Shown here: positions 1-8,442 of the stretch, in pieces
Position numbering within the stretch: position 1 is the stretch's first letter
How the letters are laid out: the number at the start of each line of letters is the position of its first letter
NCBI RefSeq assembly: GCF_003846135.1
Contig: NZ_RHHM01000008.1
Span: 1-64,000 of the forward strand
Length of the DNA: 64,000 bases
Reading direction: 5' to 3'
Source: Erwinia psidii
GTDB lineage: Bacteria > Pseudomonadota > Gammaproteobacteria > Enterobacterales > Enterobacteriaceae
The notes under the pieces: model-generated
The model's input: only the letters and a program-made list of their open reading frames with translations
The model's database searches: none
What the model was told of the DNA's origin: nothing
Made by a program: the position numbers and the translations under genes

Positions 1-110
1 CAGTTGAGCGGATTCGCGTTTAAATTCTGCGCTGAAACTTCTTCTTTTCATTGGAGCACCTGTAATGTTCTGAGGTGAGCATATCACCTCTGTTCAGGTG
101 GCCAAATTCA
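1..110 (-). mobile_element. End of an IS3-family insertion sequence with the start of its OrfA
   Basis: The complement of 1-51 starts an open frame reading [17 protein letters not shown], the typical N-terminus of OrfA of IS3-family (IS911-like) elements, a helix-turn-helix protein that binds the IS ends. It runs off the left edge. The likely IS tip is at 110, where the complementary strand begins TGAATTTGGCC; IS3-family ends start with TG. The exact tip is inferred because the other end is not visible. The element lies outside the ICE attachment site. Confidence 0.7.
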
Positions 111-430
111 GTGTGCCACTACATATTGAGGGTGTGATGGGGGTTGGGTCGGCGGGAAACGTAGGGACGGGTTCATCAAACGTTTATTTTCACGGAACAG
201 CAGGGTTTGTATCAAATGACCTTGCACCTTCTGTAACCAATATGACGCTGGTCCCGGAGGGGGAAACCGTTACAGATCCCCTTGGGGAGGGTGTGGATGT
301 GGTAGGGCGGACATCCAATATCGTTTCTGTTCTTACACCGGATACCATTTGCAACGGTGGAACATACGATAAAACGACAAAATCATCGTTTGGATGGCGC
401 ACGAGTTGGGATATTTTCAGCGGTTCATAA
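111..430 (+). pseudogene. 3' fragment of an unrecognised gene next to the IS end
   Basis: An open frame crosses the IS tip and ends at 430, giving about 106 residues rich in Gly, Ser, Thr and Val with no signal peptide or membrane segment. The only possible start codons nearby lie inside the IS, which suggests that the IS cut the 5' part of the gene. The composition resembles beta-rich surface or tail proteins, but I recognise no family. It belongs to the flank, not to the ICE. It could also be a chance frame. Confidence 0.35.
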
Positions 431-545
431 ACTGCGGACACAAAAAACGAAATTTTATGCAAATTGTGCTTGCTGGTATTCTGAAACAGTATTCTGAAGG
501 TTTTCTGAAAGGACAGGGGTCGCAAGCGCAACCCCTTGAAAAGAT

Positions 546-595
546 TGGTGCCGGACTCGGAATCGAACCAAGGACACGGGGATTTTCAATCCCTG
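546..595 (-). other. ICE attachment site: degenerate 3' end of tRNA-Phe
   Basis: The complementary strand reads ATTGAAAATCCCC, then GTGTCCTTGGTTCGATTCCG and AGTCCGGCACC. This is the anticodon arm, T arm and acceptor end of enterobacterial tRNA-Phe. The 5' half is absent, so it is not a tRNA gene. Compared with the E. coli sequence as I remember it, one C is missing in the acceptor and one in the anticodon stem. SPI-7-type ICEs insert into tRNA-Phe genes and leave such a partial copy at the parA end, with the intact tRNA beside the integrase at the other end. An inverted repeat (515-520 with 531-536) lies just beyond, as a tRNA terminator would. Confidence 0.8.
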
Positions 596-672
596 CGCCG
601 AAATGTTAATTCCATATATTGATTGTTTTTAGTTTGACTTACTTCACCTGATAAATATTCAGGTGCAGGAAA

Positions 673-1590
673 ATGCATTTAAATTCAAACGTTTTTGGCA
701 ACCAATATGGTAAGCCGAAGGTTTTACCCGTTGTATCAACCAAAGGCGGTGAGGGTAAATCAACCCAGACCGCATACCTTGGTGGTTTTCTCGCCGATGC
801 CGGCATTAAAACGCTCATCATCGACGGCGATCACGCGCAACCCACCGTCAGCAGCATGTACCCACTCACTTATGAAGCCCCCTGCGGTCTGTATGAATTA
901 CTCATGCAAACGGTGGACCTTTCCTGCCCAGAAAATATTATCTCCCATACCGATATCAATAATCTGGACGTCATAGTCTCTAACGACCCGCGTAACCTGT
1001 TGCCGACATATATGCTGAATGTTGCTGACGGGCGTGTACGTCTGCGTAATGCATTATCAACCCCTCTTTTCAGTCAGTACCCCGTGATCCTGATTGATTC
1101 CCAGGGGTCACGCTCTGTTATGTCTGAACTGATAATCCTCGCGTCAACGGGCGATATGATCGGAATGGTCAAACCCGCTTTGGCAGACATTCGTGAGTTT
1201 ATGCGTGGCACGGTAGCCCTGATGGAGGATTTATTGCCTTACACGGCATTTGGAATCAGCCTGCCGCGCATCCGCATGCTCGTAAACTGCATGAAGTATA
1301 CCGTTCTCGCACAATCTACCGTTGAACGGGCGGGACATATCATTTCTCACCGTGAATACAGTCAGCACGCGGACAAAATCGACATTGAGATGCTGAAAAC
1401 CTGCATCTATCAACTGGATATCTACGAGCAGGGCCATGCTTCAGGTCTGCCTGTCCATCGCCTGGAGCGCAGAACCTCGCGTAAAAGCGATTCTGCCTTT
1501 GACTCAATGTATCAGCTTGCCTGCGAACTGTTTCCTGAGTGGAAACCCCGTTTCGATGTGCTGAATGGAACGGGAGAATTACATGACTGA
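673..1590 (+). CDS. parA: ParA-family partition ATPase of the ICE
   Basis: 305 residues. A deviant Walker A motif, KGGEGKST, lies at residues 24-31 with the signature lysine at 24, followed by IIDGDHAQPT (switch I region) and VILIDSQGS (Walker B region). ParA/Soj ATPases position or stabilise DNA together with ParB; in PAPI-1-like ICEs the Soj homologue stabilises the excised circle. It is the first gene inside the att site, as in SPI-7, and overlaps dnaB by 8 bases. A 6-bp inverted repeat (CACCTG 645-650 with CAGGTG 660-665) sits just before the start and could be an operator or mask the ribosome binding site. Confidence 0.92.
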   Translation: MHLNSNVFGNQYGKPKVLPVVSTKGGEGKSTQTAYLGGFLADAGIKTLIIDGDHAQPTVSSMYPLTYEAPCGLYELLMQTVDLSCPENIISHTDINNLDVIVSNDPRNLLPTYMLNVADGRVRLRNALSTPLFSQYPVILIDSQGSRSVMSELIILASTGDMIGMVKPALADIREFMRGTVALMEDLLPYTAFGISLPRIRMLVNCMKYTVLAQSTVERAGHIISHREYSQHADKIDIEMLKTCIYQLDIYEQGHASGLPVHRLERRTSRKSDSAFDSMYQLACELFPEWKPRFDVLNGTGELHD

Positions 1591-2950
1591 AATTAGCGAA
1601 AAGTATGCCGGTCTTTGTTCATGGGATGCAGAACAGTGTGTCCTGGGTGGGCTGATGTTGGATAATGAGAGCTGGGATGACGTCGCGTTGCTGCTGAACA
1701 GCGATGATTTTTTTCACCGGGTCCATCGCGTTATTTTTGACGAAATGGCCGGTCTGGTGAAAACGGGGCGTCCTATTGATTTGATCACGCTTCACGACAG
1801 TATTGAAAATCGTGGTAAGGACGCGCTGAAGCAGGTGGGGGGATTCGCTTATCTGGCCGAGTTGTCAAAGAACACGCCAAGCGTTGCCAATATTGTTGCC
1901 TACAGTGAAATCGTGGCCCGCTACAGTCGTGGTCGCCAGCTCGCAGCGATCGGTAATGACATCACGGATTCTGTAAACAAACCGGGTGCTGACATTGCGC
2001 TGATTATGGAGACGGCAGAGCAAAAAATTACCCGCCTGGCTGAGTCTGCTGAACCGCAGCAGGCGGTCACCCTGCTGGATGGTATGGAACGGTTGCTGAC
2101 CGAACTGGAGCGTCGCTGTCAGACGCCCGATGGCATAACGGGTACGGCGACCGGTTTTGACGATTTTGATGCCATGACCAGCGGTCTACAGGCAGGCGAC
2201 CTTATCCTGATAGCTGCCCGACCTTCAATGGGAAAAACGGCCCTTCTCATCAGTATGATGCTCAATTCATTGATGAGCAGAGCCGAAGCGGTGGGGCAGT
2301 TCTACAGTCTTGAACAACCCACTGAGCAGATCCTGATGCGCATGGTGTCATCTCTTGGCAATGTCGAGTTACAGCATCTCAAAAGCGGGCTGATGGATGA
2401 TGAGGACTGGGCAAAAGTCTCGAACGCCTCCGCGTTGCTGATGGGGGATTTAAAGCACCGCCTGATAATTGATGATACCAGCGCACTTTCCCCCGCCATG
2501 TTGCGCATCCGTGCGCGGCGTAATGCCCGCCGCTACGGTCACCCATCCATTATTGGTCTGGATTATCTGCAACTTATGCGCTGTCCGGGGCAGGAAAACC
2601 GTACCCAGGAAATTGCAGAGATTTCCCGTTCCCTTAAGGCACTGGCAAAAGAGATGCACTGCCCGGTCGTTGCTCTCTCCCAGCTCAATCGTCAGCTCGA
2701 AAGTCGGGCTGACAAACGCCCAAATAACGGCGACCTCCGTGACTCCGGTGCCCTGGAGCAGGACGCGGATGTGATTGTCTTTATCTATCGGGATGAAGTG
2801 TATCACGACGATTCAGAGGATAAAGGGCGCGCTGAACTCATTATCAGCAAGCAGCGTCAGGGGCCGACCGGAACGATCCGCCTGCAATTCGAGGGGCGGT
2901 ACACGCGCTTTATCACAGAGCAGACTTCTCAGGTCAGGAGGTATGCATGA
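1583..2950 (+). CDS. dnaB: Replicative DnaB-type helicase carried by the ICE
   Basis: 455 residues. The N-terminal DnaB domain (about 1-100) begins with the typical WDAEQCVLGGLMLDNESW. The RecA-like helicase core starts with TGFDDFDAMTSGLQAGDLIL and has a Walker A PSMGKT around residue 215-219, plus the conserved DLRDSGALEQDADVI region. The hexamer unwinds DNA ahead of replication, so the ICE can supply its own helicase. I prefer ATG 1583 over the upstream ATG 1565 because GGGAG lies 7 bases before it. The stop overlaps parB by four bases (ATGA), suggesting translational coupling. Confidence 0.93.
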   Translation: MTEISEKYAGLCSWDAEQCVLGGLMLDNESWDDVALLLNSDDFFHRVHRVIFDEMAGLVKTGRPIDLITLHDSIENRGKDALKQVGGFAYLAELSKNTPSVANIVAYSEIVARYSRGRQLAAIGNDITDSVNKPGADIALIMETAEQKITRLAESAEPQQAVTLLDGMERLLTELERRCQTPDGITGTATGFDDFDAMTSGLQAGDLILIAARPSMGKTALLISMMLNSLMSRAEAVGQFYSLEQPTEQILMRMVSSLGNVELQHLKSGLMDDEDWAKVSNASALLMGDLKHRLIIDDTSALSPAMLRIRARRNARRYGHPSIIGLDYLQLMRCPGQENRTQEIAEISRSLKALAKEMHCPVVALSQLNRQLESRADKRPNNGDLRDSGALEQDADVIVFIYRDEVYHDDSEDKGRAELIISKQRQGPTGTIRLQFEGRYTRFITEQTSQVRRYA

Positions 2951-4713
2951 GCAACGTCCGTAACCTGAATCTTGGGGCCGCCATGCTTCAGCGGGGTAAA
3001 TCGCCCGCGCAGACCACCGAACCGTCCCCTGGAGCACCTTTACCCGTCAGCGAAATGGCGATGGTGCTGACTCTGGAGCAGCTGCGGCCCAATCCTGACA
3101 ATCCCCGCAAGGGACGAAACCCGCGCTATGAAGAAATCAAGGCGTCGGTTCAGGCCCGTGGACTGGACTCCATACCTAAAGTGACACGCGATCCGGATGG
3201 TGAGGACGTCTATATCTTCAGTGATGGCGGTAATACCCGTTATCAGATCCTATGCGAACTCTGGCAGGAAACCGGCGATGAGCGTTATTTCCGCGTTCAT
3301 ACCATATTCAAGCCGTGGCCGGGCCGCCTGAAATGCCTGGTAGGACATTTGGCGGAAAATGAGGTGCGCGGCGATTTGACTTACATTGAAAAGGCATTTG
3401 GCGTTCATAAGGCCCGTATCATTCATGAAGAACAGCTGGGGCGGTGCGTTACGCTCAGAGAGCTGTCTGATTTGTTGGGGAGAGAAGGTTATCCAATCGA
3501 TAATTCGAGTGTGAGTCGTATGGAGGACACGCTCAGTTATCTCTATCCCCACATGCCACGACAGCTTGAAAGCGGCATGAGTCGCAGTCAGGTCATACCG
3601 CTTCTGAGTCTCCGGTCATCCGTTATCAAAGTGTGGAAATCGTTCAGCGGTGAGGTCAACCCGAACTGTGATGCTGATGAAATTTTCGGGGCTGTCTGTC
3701 GGGTATTTGATGAACCTGACAGTTACTCTCTGGGCGTCTTTCGCGATGAACTGATAGGTCAGCTTCTTAAGGCTTTACCACATCCCAGCCTTAATTATGA
3801 CCGCTGGCTTATTGAACTGGACCCGAAAGAGCAGAAGCGCCGGGAGCAGTTCGGAGAGCCACCGTCAGCACCACTACTGACAAATACAGGCCAGCAAAAA
3901 CCTTTGCTGCCGACCCCAGGTGTGGAGGGCGGTAAAGGTCAGGGCAATGAGCCCGTCATTACTGTTCTTCCACCTGACACCTCATCGTCTACTCCGGAAA
4001 CCGGCCTGCGCAGCGGTACGCTTATTACATCAACCCGCCCTGAACCGGCACCTGAAAAATCCATCCTCACTGAAGAATTCAGTGGAATAACCGGACTCTC
4101 TGATGATCCTGGCACGAAGGCGGGTAGCCAGCCACGCCGGGAGATTCAGAACGATCTCTTTGGTGGACGCCAGGTGATATCGGGAGAAACTGGCATTACC
4201 GCCGATGACGCCCGGACAGGCACATCGCAATCGGGAACTGTTTTACTGGCATCTGTCTTCACTGATGACGATACGCCAGGCGTCAGCATGGAAAGCTCTG
4301 TTGCCTTTGCGGCGACCGGACTGGAGCCGGTCAGCGATATCTGGCATATCGCAACGCTTCAGGATGATGTAGAGCACCTCCAGGATATGGCTTACCGGCT
4401 GGCCTACGAAATTGCTGAAGGGATGGGGTGCCACTCATGCGTCGTTGAAGATAAAAAGCCGACTTCAGCCGGTTTTTTCGTCTCAGAAAGCGCCCGTGAG
4501 TTCGAACTCTTTCTGGCCGGGCTCTCCGGCTCGCTGCCCGACAAAACGTTTAACATGTTCATGTTCTGCCTGAACTTTTTTGGCTCTCAGGAACCGGCGG
4601 ATACGCCGGTATTTGATGATATCACCGTGGTGAAAACCCTGCGTCTTATCCGGATTATCCGACGTCTGCGTGAGTTACAGCGCCAGGCTGCAACAGGAGG
4701 TAAACATGTCTGA
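2947..4713 (+). CDS. parB: ParB-family partition protein of PFGI-1-type ICEs
   Basis: 588 residues, far longer than chromosomal ParB (about 300). Residues about 35-130 hold the ParB N-terminal nuclease-like domain (LEQLRPNPDNPRKGRN, then FSDGGNTRYQ and GHLAENEVRGDLTYIEKA). A helix-turn-helix region follows (LRELSDLLGREG, DNSSVSRMEDTL). The middle (about 300-440) is a low-complexity Pro/Thr/Gly linker, and a separate C-terminal domain follows. This matches the ICE ParB family TIGR03764. It should bind a centromere and work with ParA. The end overlaps the next gene by 8 bases. Confidence 0.92.
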   Translation: MSNVRNLNLGAAMLQRGKSPAQTTEPSPGAPLPVSEMAMVLTLEQLRPNPDNPRKGRNPRYEEIKASVQARGLDSIPKVTRDPDGEDVYIFSDGGNTRYQILCELWQETGDERYFRVHTIFKPWPGRLKCLVGHLAENEVRGDLTYIEKAFGVHKARIIHEEQLGRCVTLRELSDLLGREGYPIDNSSVSRMEDTLSYLYPHMPRQLESGMSRSQVIPLLSLRSSVIKVWKSFSGEVNPNCDADEIFGAVCRVFDEPDSYSLGVFRDELIGQLLKALPHPSLNYDRWLIELDPKEQKRREQFGEPPSAPLLTNTGQQKPLLPTPGVEGGKGQGNEPVITVLPPDTSSSTPETGLRSGTLITSTRPEPAPEKSILTEEFSGITGLSDDPGTKAGSQPRREIQNDLFGGRQVISGETGITADDARTGTSQSGTVLLASVFTDDDTPGVSMESSVAFAATGLEPVSDIWHIATLQDDVEHLQDMAYRLAYEIAEGMGCHSCVVEDKKPTSAGFFVSESAREFELFLAGLSGSLPDKTFNMFMFCLNFFGSQEPADTPVFDDITVVKTLRLIRIIRRLRELQRQAATGGKHV

Positions 4714-4963
4714 TGACCTGAATGATGAAATGGCCCAGGCCAGCACGGCACTGTTCACGCAACGCGGTATTGATGCCATCCGGGCACAGGTTCACTCTGC
4801 GCTGCCATCAAAAGACTCCTGCGAGTGTTGCGGTGCTGATATTCCGCCCGCAAGACAAATCGCGGTGCCGGGCGTTTCGCTGTGCGCAGGCTGTCAGGAC
4901 GTCAGGGAGCGCCAGCAGCGGCACCGTTCAGCCCGGAAAAGGGGGCTGCGCAATGGTGGATAA
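4706..4963 (+). CDS. Small TraR/DksA-type zinc-finger protein
   Basis: 85 residues. The C-terminal half holds a four-cysteine zinc finger: CECCGADIPPAR, then CAGCQ, as in the TraR/DksA family. TraR-like proteins of mobile elements bind RNA polymerase through the secondary channel and alter transcription. The start is ATG 4706 behind a strong AGGAGG. The gene overlaps both parB and the following gene, so it is co-translated with the partition block. The role in ICE gene control is inferred from the family. Confidence 0.75.
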   Translation: MSDDLNDEMAQASTALFTQRGIDAIRAQVHSALPSKDSCECCGADIPPARQIAVPGVSLCAGCQDVRERQQRHRSARKRGLRNGG

Positions 4964-5693
4964 CAAACTTCTTGCACGTATTCGTCGCCTGATGGCGTTG
5001 GGGACCCGCAACAGCAACCCGCACGAGTCGGCACGCGCCGTGGCGCTGGCTCAGCGGCTGATGCAGCGTCATGGCCTGACCCCCGACATGCTCTCGCTGC
5101 ACGACGTTGCTGAGACGGTGTGCCATCGACTGAACAGCAATGCAGAGAGCGTGCCTGCCTGGCTCAACTCGCTGGCCACGGTGGTTTGCATGGCCACCGG
5201 TTGTCGTTGCTGGTTTGGCTGGTATGTGCACACCACCCTCAGCGGTGTGAAGAGTCTTCGCCGGTCGCTGCATTTTTATGGCTTCAGCGAAAGGCCGGAG
5301 GTGGCGCGTTATATTTTTACGGTTCTTCAGCGCCAGCTGCGGGCAGCGACTGACGGCCACATGGCTGGCTACCGCTCACGACGCATTCTGCCACGAACCC
5401 TGCGCCGCCGGGCCGATCAGTTTCGCGAAGGCTGGGTGGCCGGCGTCTGGCAGGTGTTGCAGTCCTTTTCCGCCGCAGGAGAAGAGGAGGCGATGCTCAA
5501 ATGCTGGCTGGCCCGGCGGCACAAAGAGAATTCTCTGTGCCAGCTGAACGTGCGTGAGGCGGGGCGCTGTCGCGGCGACATGACGGCCCGCCTGGCGGGT
5601 GTGTTAGCAGGACGTGATGCCGACGTTCATCACGGGGTTAACGGAGCGCAGGCTCCACATCATATTTCAGCGGGAGGGTCTGCGCATGATTGA
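4953..5693 (+). CDS. DUF2786-family protein
   Basis: 246 residues. The N-terminus reads LARIRRLMALGTRNSNPHES, then ARAVALAQRLMQRHGLTPDM, the hallmark of DUF2786, a helical domain common on conjugative elements and phages, of unknown function. The rest is basic, with a second conserved stretch around LHFYGFSERPEVARYIF. ATG 4953 is chosen because it overlaps the preceding stop region, follows a GGGGG purine run, and places the family motif at the N-terminus; a longer upstream frame exists but reads through the preceding gene. Confidence 0.8.
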   Translation: MVDNKLLARIRRLMALGTRNSNPHESARAVALAQRLMQRHGLTPDMLSLHDVAETVCHRLNSNAESVPAWLNSLATVVCMATGCRCWFGWYVHTTLSGVKSLRRSLHFYGFSERPEVARYIFTVLQRQLRAATDGHMAGYRSRRILPRTLRRRADQFREGWVAGVWQVLQSFSAAGEEEAMLKCWLARRHKENSLCQLNVREAGRCRGDMTARLAGVLAGRDADVHHGVNGAQAPHHISAGGSAHD

Positions 5694-5781
5694 TTTTCTG
5701 TTATGGGGTGCCTGCGTTGCTGGCTGGCTTTTTGATGCTTTTCTCGTTGCCAGTCAGGCGATGTCAGGAGGCGTGTTATGA
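5686..5781 (+). CDS. 31-residue hydrophobic small protein
   Basis: A short frame, MIDFLLWGACVAGWLFDAFL and on, begins at ATG 5686 behind a GGGAGGG site. It overlaps the preceding gene by 8 bases and the next gene by ATGA. It would be a single membrane span of about 20 residues. The ribosome binding site of the next gene (AGGAGG, 5766-5771) lies inside it. It could be a real small membrane protein or mainly a coupling leader for the next gene. I recognise no family. Confidence 0.5.
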   Translation: MIDFLLWGACVAGWLFDAFLVASQAMSGGVL

Positions 5782-6374
5782 GCCAGCATAATCTGTCACA
5801 GGCTACAACGACCATCCTCTCCTCGCTGCTGATGGATGTTAAAAATGGCAATATACGGCGCTGTGAGTCACTTGGTATGTCCGTTGATGAGATACGCGCA
5901 CTCAGCCAGTTGAGCCTCGATGACCTGCACTATCTGAGCCAGTCACACGTCTCCGTGCTGGACGTTACCATCAATCACGAAAATTTTCGGCTGATGCTCA
6001 ATCAGGCGCGTAACGAACAGAAACGCATGCTGATGATTGACCGGGCGCTTGAACTGGGCGGGTCAATGGACCTGATGGACAAATACTTCGGCATGTCACC
6101 CTCTGAGGTGAGTGCCCGCCGTCGCCTGATGGGTATTGAAACCCGTCAGGGACGTACCCAGTCGCTGACTGAGCCGCAGGATACGGCGCTCTGGGCGGAA
6201 TGGAAGGTGGCCGGCCTCACGTCGCCGGACTCCCATCAGGCGCTGGAAGCGATGATGCTGGCTGCGGAACAGTACAGTCTGTCACTGACGGCGGTCTGGA
6301 CCCGCGTTTCCCAGTGGTGTCGTGAGGTGAACATTTCCCGCAAACCGGATCTATCCCGGCGCAGGGAGGCATGA
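5778..6374 (+). CDS. DUF2857 / STY4526-type ICE replication-associated protein
   Basis: 198 residues, mostly helical. It contains SLDDLHYLSQSHVSVLDVTI, then RNEQKRMLMIDRALELGGSM and MDKYFGMSPSEVSARRRLMG, typical of DUF2857 proteins labelled STY4526/YPO1902 pathogenicity-island replication proteins. The segment around residue 95-115 looks like a helix-turn-helix. It sits in the conserved place between parB and the STY4528-type gene. The biochemical role is unknown; DNA binding is inferred. Confidence 0.8.
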   Translation: MSQHNLSQATTTILSSLLMDVKNGNIRRCESLGMSVDEIRALSQLSLDDLHYLSQSHVSVLDVTINHENFRLMLNQARNEQKRMLMIDRALELGGSMDLMDKYFGMSPSEVSARRRLMGIETRQGRTQSLTEPQDTALWAEWKVAGLTSPDSHQALEAMMLAAEQYSLSLTAVWTRVSQWCREVNISRKPDLSRRREA

Positions 6375-6604
6375 TGGAAATGCGTGATTTCTCCGTTCGT
6401 CAGCAGGTCTCACCGGCCGTGCGCCGCCGCGCTCACCAGCTGTTCAACGCCGCCCGGACCGGTAAAAAGGTCTACCGGCGACTGAACCTCAATGGCTATC
6501 TGAAAATTGATGTCGGGCCCTTCTGGCGCATTCTGAGCAAAGACGGCGGTCACCGGTGGTGGCTGATGGACCATGAGACGTATAACCGGGAAATACGCCG
6601 GTAA
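6371..6604 (+). CDS. Small basic hypothetical protein
   Basis: 77 residues, rich in Arg and Trp, ending GPFWRILSKDGGHRWWLMDH and a basic tail. It overlaps the preceding stop by ATGA, so it is coupled to the DUF2857 gene. The beta-strand pattern (RLNLNGYLKIDVGPFWRIL) resembles the ParE/RelE fold only loosely, and no antitoxin partner is evident. Similar small frames occur at this place in related ICEs, as far as I recall. Function unknown. Confidence 0.65.
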   Translation: MMEMRDFSVRQQVSPAVRRRAHQLFNAARTGKKVYRRLNLNGYLKIDVGPFWRILSKDGGHRWWLMDHETYNREIRR

Positions 6605-6628
6605 CGGAATACTGCTGAAGACCGTCCG

Positions 6629-6649
6629 GTGCCGGGTTTATCCCGGCAC
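6629..6649 (+). promoter_or_regulatory. Hairpin in the leader of the STY4528-type gene
   Basis: GTGCCGGG (6629-6636) pairs perfectly with CCCGGCAC (6642-6649) over a 5-base loop. No T-run follows, so it is not an intrinsic terminator. It lies 33 bases before the start at 6683, whose site GGAGAG is 6671-6676. It resembles the first hairpin of the switch leaders described elsewhere in this window, but the second, site-masking hairpin is weak here. Confidence 0.4.
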
Positions 6650-6682
6650 TGTGCCGTCTCAGGTTGAGAAGGAGAGTAAAAA

Positions 6683-7939
6683 ATGACCATTCCGCCAGAC
6701 AGCATCGTGGCGCATACGCTGTCACGTATGCAGCGCAACCTTGAACAGCGAACCGACACGGGTGACGTCAGCCAGGAGCGCAGTGGCCTGCTGTTTATGG
6801 GGAACGTGCATGATGCGTTTCCCCGCCGGCTGTTCCTGGACACGCGGTTGTCGCCGCTCGATAAAACCGCATGGGTGATGATCCGACTTTACGCGCAGCA
6901 GAACGATGGCGCGGTTTTTCCAACCTATGACGAGTTGCAGGTGCAGCTGGCTTCAGCCCACTCCGATAAGGCGTCGCGGGACACGGTCAGTCGGGTTCTG
7001 CTGATGCTGCGTCTTACCGGCTGGTTGAGCCTTTGCAAGCAGGTTCGGGACAATCTGGGACGTGTGCGCGGCAATATATATGCCCAGCATGATGAACCAC
7101 TGGGCTACCGTGATGCTGAGACGTTCGATCCGGAATGGCTGACGCTGGTAGAAGAGAGCTGCCTGAGTAAAAATAAGTCCATCCGCATGACGGCGCTGGC
7201 CGTGGTCAATGATATTTTGCAGGACCCCGGCATGCGTCACCGTCACAGTCGTCTGGTACTGATTGAAGGCCGCCTGGCTTCACCGTCCACGCCCGCAGAA
7301 ATGGCTTATCAGGGTAAGAGAAAATCGCGGAGTCCGGAAAACGGACCCGGGCAGCAAAGCACAAAAAACAGGCAAAAAACACCGGGTTCGGAAAATGAAC
7401 TCAGTGCCCGTCCGGAGAAGAATAAGCCGGGTCCGGAATCAGGACTCAGTCATAAATCAATGAGTTACACCGGAGTCCGAAATCCGGACCGTAACGTACG
7501 TAATTTCACACAGAGTGTGAATAAAAAAACGTACGTAGCGGGCGAGGGGCTGTCGCTACTGCCAGAAGCGTTTAACAACCGACTGAACGCTGACGACCGG
7601 CAGATGCTGCTTGAGCAAATGGACTCCCTGCCGCCGAACACGTCGAAGATACTGGCAGGGCTGCTCAGTGAACAGCTCGCTCGCCGGAAGTTGTCAAACC
7701 CGGTTGGCTGGATGTTTGCCATGCTGCGTCGCGCCCGCAATGGCGACCTGAAGGTGGCAGAGCCTGCCGGTGACAAGCCCCGACAGCAGCCTGCTCAGGC
7801 AGCCAGACGGCCTGAGCCAGCTGATAAAACCGTTTCCGGTCTGCCAGCCAGGCGGGCGTCACAGGAACAGGTCAGGGCGGCAATTGCTGCGATCCGGCAG
7901 CAAACAGGTGCCCATCCTGCCCAGCGATTGGTTGAATAA
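6683..7939 (+). CDS. STY4528-family pathogenicity-island replication protein
   Basis: 418 residues. The first 190 residues are the conserved part: FPRRLFLDTRLSPLDKTAWV, then YAQQNDGAVFPTYDELQVQL and ASRDTVSRVLLMLRLTGWLS. The latter is a winged-helix pattern as in plasmid replication initiators. A Lys/Arg/Gln-rich linker (about 200-290) precedes a C-terminal helical domain. It matches the STY4528 family, which is annotated as a replication protein on SPI-7-like islands. The candidate origin repeat begins 38 bases after its stop, which fits an initiator next to its origin (inference). Confidence 0.8.
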   Translation: MTIPPDSIVAHTLSRMQRNLEQRTDTGDVSQERSGLLFMGNVHDAFPRRLFLDTRLSPLDKTAWVMIRLYAQQNDGAVFPTYDELQVQLASAHSDKASRDTVSRVLLMLRLTGWLSLCKQVRDNLGRVRGNIYAQHDEPLGYRDAETFDPEWLTLVEESCLSKNKSIRMTALAVVNDILQDPGMRHRHSRLVLIEGRLASPSTPAEMAYQGKRKSRSPENGPGQQSTKNRQKTPGSENELSARPEKNKPGPESGLSHKSMSYTGVRNPDRNVRNFTQSVNKKTYVAGEGLSLLPEAFNNRLNADDRQMLLEQMDSLPPNTSKILAGLLSEQLARRKLSNPVGWMFAMLRRARNGDLKVAEPAGDKPRQQPAQAARRPEPADKTVSGLPARRASQEQVRAAIAAIRQQTGAHPAQRLVE

Positions 7940-7976
7940 TAGTTGGAGGTGTGGTCTTTGTTCTCTCGGTGGACTT

Positions 7977-8403
7977 GGTTAAAAAACAACCTTGCTGCGG
8001 GGCGCAGCAAGATTAAAAAATGTACAACTTGTAATTTCGGCGCACCGGTTATCAGTATCACATTGTTGCAAACCCTGCTGTTTCAGGATGCAGCATGCGG
8101 TTGTATAACATTCAGTGGTGTGATCTGTGAATGTGGTTAATAAACAACCTTGCTGCGGGGCGCAGCAAGAGTAAAAAATGTACTGGGTCTGATTTCAGTG
8201 CGCCAGTTATCAGTATCAAATTGTTGCAAACCCTGCTGTTTCAGGATGCAGCAGGCGGTTATATAACATTCAGTGGTGTGATCTGTGAATGTGGTTAAAA
8301 AACGACCTTGCTGCGGGGCGCAGCAAGAGTAAAAAATGTACAGCGTATAATTTCAGTCAACCGGTTATCAGTTTCACATTGTTGCAAACCCTGCTGTTTC
8401 AGG
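7977..8403 (+). repeat. Tandem 158-bp repeat, 2.7 copies; candidate origin or centromere
   Basis: Copies begin at 7977, 8135 and 8293, an exact 158-base period; the third stops at about 8403. Each carries a hairpin with arms CTTGCTGCG and CGCAGCAAG around GGG (7991-8011, 8149-8169, 8307-8327). A TTATCAGT box follows, then TTGCAAACCCTGCTG and, in the first two copies, CAGCA. The copies differ at scattered bases while both hairpin arms stay intact. No convincing gene lies here. The place, between a putative initiator gene and further replication genes, suggests iterons (oriV) or the ParB target. A regulatory leader or oriT is also possible. Confidence 0.75.
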
Positions 8404-8442
8404 ACCATGCCTCTGGATCTTAACTGAACACAGGTGACAACG

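Noticed and set aside
546..600. A complete tRNA-Phe gene
   Set aside because: Only the 3' half is present; the D arm and 5' acceptor strand are missing and two bases are lost, so it is an att remnant.
394..609. A coding frame through the att region
   Set aside because: It reads across the tRNA remnant and its hairpin, has no family resemblance and no good binding site.
610..672. A sigma-70 promoter for parA
   Set aside because: TTGACT at 634-639 has no -10 box at an acceptable distance; the promoter remains unplaced.
6605..6682. A ninth switch-like leader before the STY4528-type gene
   Set aside because: Hairpin 1 is strong, but only a four-base TCTC/GAGA pairing could mask the binding site and no convincing competing stem was found.
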